Positions 6,178 through 6,792 of a stretch of 6,792 nt of DNA are shown here, piece after piece. The stretch comes from Bacteroidales bacterium. GTDB taxonomy: Bacteria > Bacteroidota > Bacteroidia > Bacteroidales > ML635J-15. Each line of letters opens with the position of its first letter. The first letter of the stretch is position 1. A model generated the notes under the pieces. It did not search any database. It saw only the letters and a program-made list of their open reading frames with translations, and was not told the origin of the DNA. Made by a program: the position numbers and the translations under genes. The DNA lies in assembly GCA_028697515.1 (NCBI GenBank), contig JAQVEY010000132.1:1-6792 (forward strand), given 5' to 3'.

Positions 6178-6183
6178 AAGTTC

Positions 6184-6792
6184 TTAAAATTTAAAACTGT
6201 AAGCAATAGATGGAAAAAAGCTAAACAAGCTACGCTGCATTAGTTTCATGTTCCCATAAATTGTATGGTTCCCAATACCGCCATTTTCTGCGACAATGAT
6301 GTATTCTGATTCCCGTTCATAGTAATAATAATAAGGATTTTGCCTGTTATAAACATTAAAAATACTTATATTCCAAGTGCGTTCACCCCATTCTGTCTTT
6401 TTAGTGAAATTGGCAGAAATATCAAGTCTGTGATAATCCCTCATTCGAAATGAATTCTTTTCACCATAAACAAAAATATCCTGATCGTTAATAAAATAAT
6501 GCTCAGTTGCTAAAGTAATTGGATAACCGGTCCCATAAGTCCAGGTTGCAGACAGTGTGATATTTTCTTTAAGTCTGTGATTTATTACAACACTAAAATC
6601 CAATAATCTGTCGTAGGTGTATGGATATGGGTTACCATTATTGATATTTTCGAATTGTCTTTCGGCTTTTGACAAGGTAGCACCAACCCAACCAGTAGTT
6701 TTGCCGGTTAATTTTTGCAAAAACAATTCAACGCCATAATTTTTTCCACTACCATTTGTTTCAATTACATTTTCCCAGGAATCAAGATTGCC
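6184..6792 (-). CDS. TonB-dependent outer-membrane receptor, C-terminal part
   Basis: The frame is open from the stop (complement of 6184-6186) to the window edge, giving 202 residues without a start; the true start lies beyond the right edge. A TTG at 6724-6726 is an internal Leu codon, not a start, because the conserved sequence continues upstream of it (NYGVELFLQKLTGKTTGWVG). The residues form late strands of the 22-stranded barrel: LSKAERQFENIN, YTYDRLLDFSVVINHRL, NITLSATWTYGTGYPITL, RMRDYHRLDISANFTKK, NISIFNVYNRQNPYYYYYE and a final FFPSIAYSFKF with C-terminal Phe. These blocks are typical of Bacteroidota TonB-dependent receptors with an N-terminal carboxypeptidase-regulatory-like domain. 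Such receptors import substrates across the outer membrane using energy from TonB; the substrate is not readable here. It is upstream of, and probably co-transcribed with, the small barrel protein. Confidence 0.9.
   Translation of the reverse strand, partial: GNLDSWENVIETNGSGKNYGVELFLQKLTGKTTGWVGATLSKAERQFENINNGNPYPYTYDRLLDFSVVINHRLKENITLSATWTYGTGYPITLATEHYFINDQDIFVYGEKNSFRMRDYHRLDISANFTKKTEWGERTWNISIFNVYNRQNPYYYYYERESEYIIVAENGGIGNHTIYGNMKLMQRSLFSFFPSIAYSFKF

Noticed and set aside
6724..6726. TTG as start of a 180-residue protein
   Set aside because: Conserved TonB-receptor sequence continues upstream in frame to the window edge, so this is an internal Leu codon.
1..6792. CRISPR array, tRNA, rRNA or transposase gene
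   Set aside because: No regularly spaced repeats, no RNA-gene signature and no transposase-like frame were seen on either strand.

Overview
The window comes from a Bacteroidota genome. The DNA is AT-rich, starts mostly lack a strong Shine-Dalgarno, and one promoter matches the Bacteroidota -33/-7 consensus (TTTG ... TAnnTTTG). The gene set fits: futalosine-pathway menaquinone genes, a TonB-dependent receptor of the Bacteroidota type, and small outer-membrane and secreted proteins. A 2-oxoacid:ferredoxin oxidoreductase points to an anaerobic or facultative metabolism. I cannot name the genus from sequence alone.

Region 1 (1-1090): the beta subunit of a 2-oxoglutarate (2-oxoacid):ferredoxin oxidoreductase, korB, preceded by a good Shine-Dalgarno. 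The reading frame is full length (17-1039) but broken by one in-frame TAA at 155-157, a GAA-to-TAA-like change. It is a recent pseudogene or a sequence error. A 34-bp perfect palindrome (1054-1087) closes korB and the convergent fabD.

Region 2 (1083-2602, minus strand): folE (GTP cyclohydrolase I) followed 14 bp later by fabD (malonyl-CoA:ACP transacylase), probably one transcript. A 68-bp divergent gap separates folE from mqnB.

Region 3 (2671-4960, plus strand): mqnB (futalosine hydrolase) and mqnD (1,4-dihydroxy-6-naphthoate synthase), two steps of the futalosine route to menaquinone. A complete HigBA-type toxin-antitoxin module (Gp49/DUF891 toxin first, XRE antitoxin second) sits between them. 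It has its own promoter, whose -7 box forms the exact spacer of an 11-bp perfect inverted repeat, an apparent autoregulatory operator. mqnD has no visible promoter of its own and may depend on this module or on read-through from mqnB.

Region 4 (4961-6792): a small secreted protein of unknown function (+), a roughly 70-nt imperfect hairpin in the convergent gap, and on the minus strand a TonB-dependent receptor C-terminus (running off the right edge) followed 6 bp later by a small outer-membrane beta-barrel protein.

The best candidates for a second look are the broken korB, the promoter-in-operator layout and placement of the toxin-antitoxin module inside the menaquinone genes, and the long hairpin, which may be a dispersed repeat. 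I do not see a clearly new biological system.
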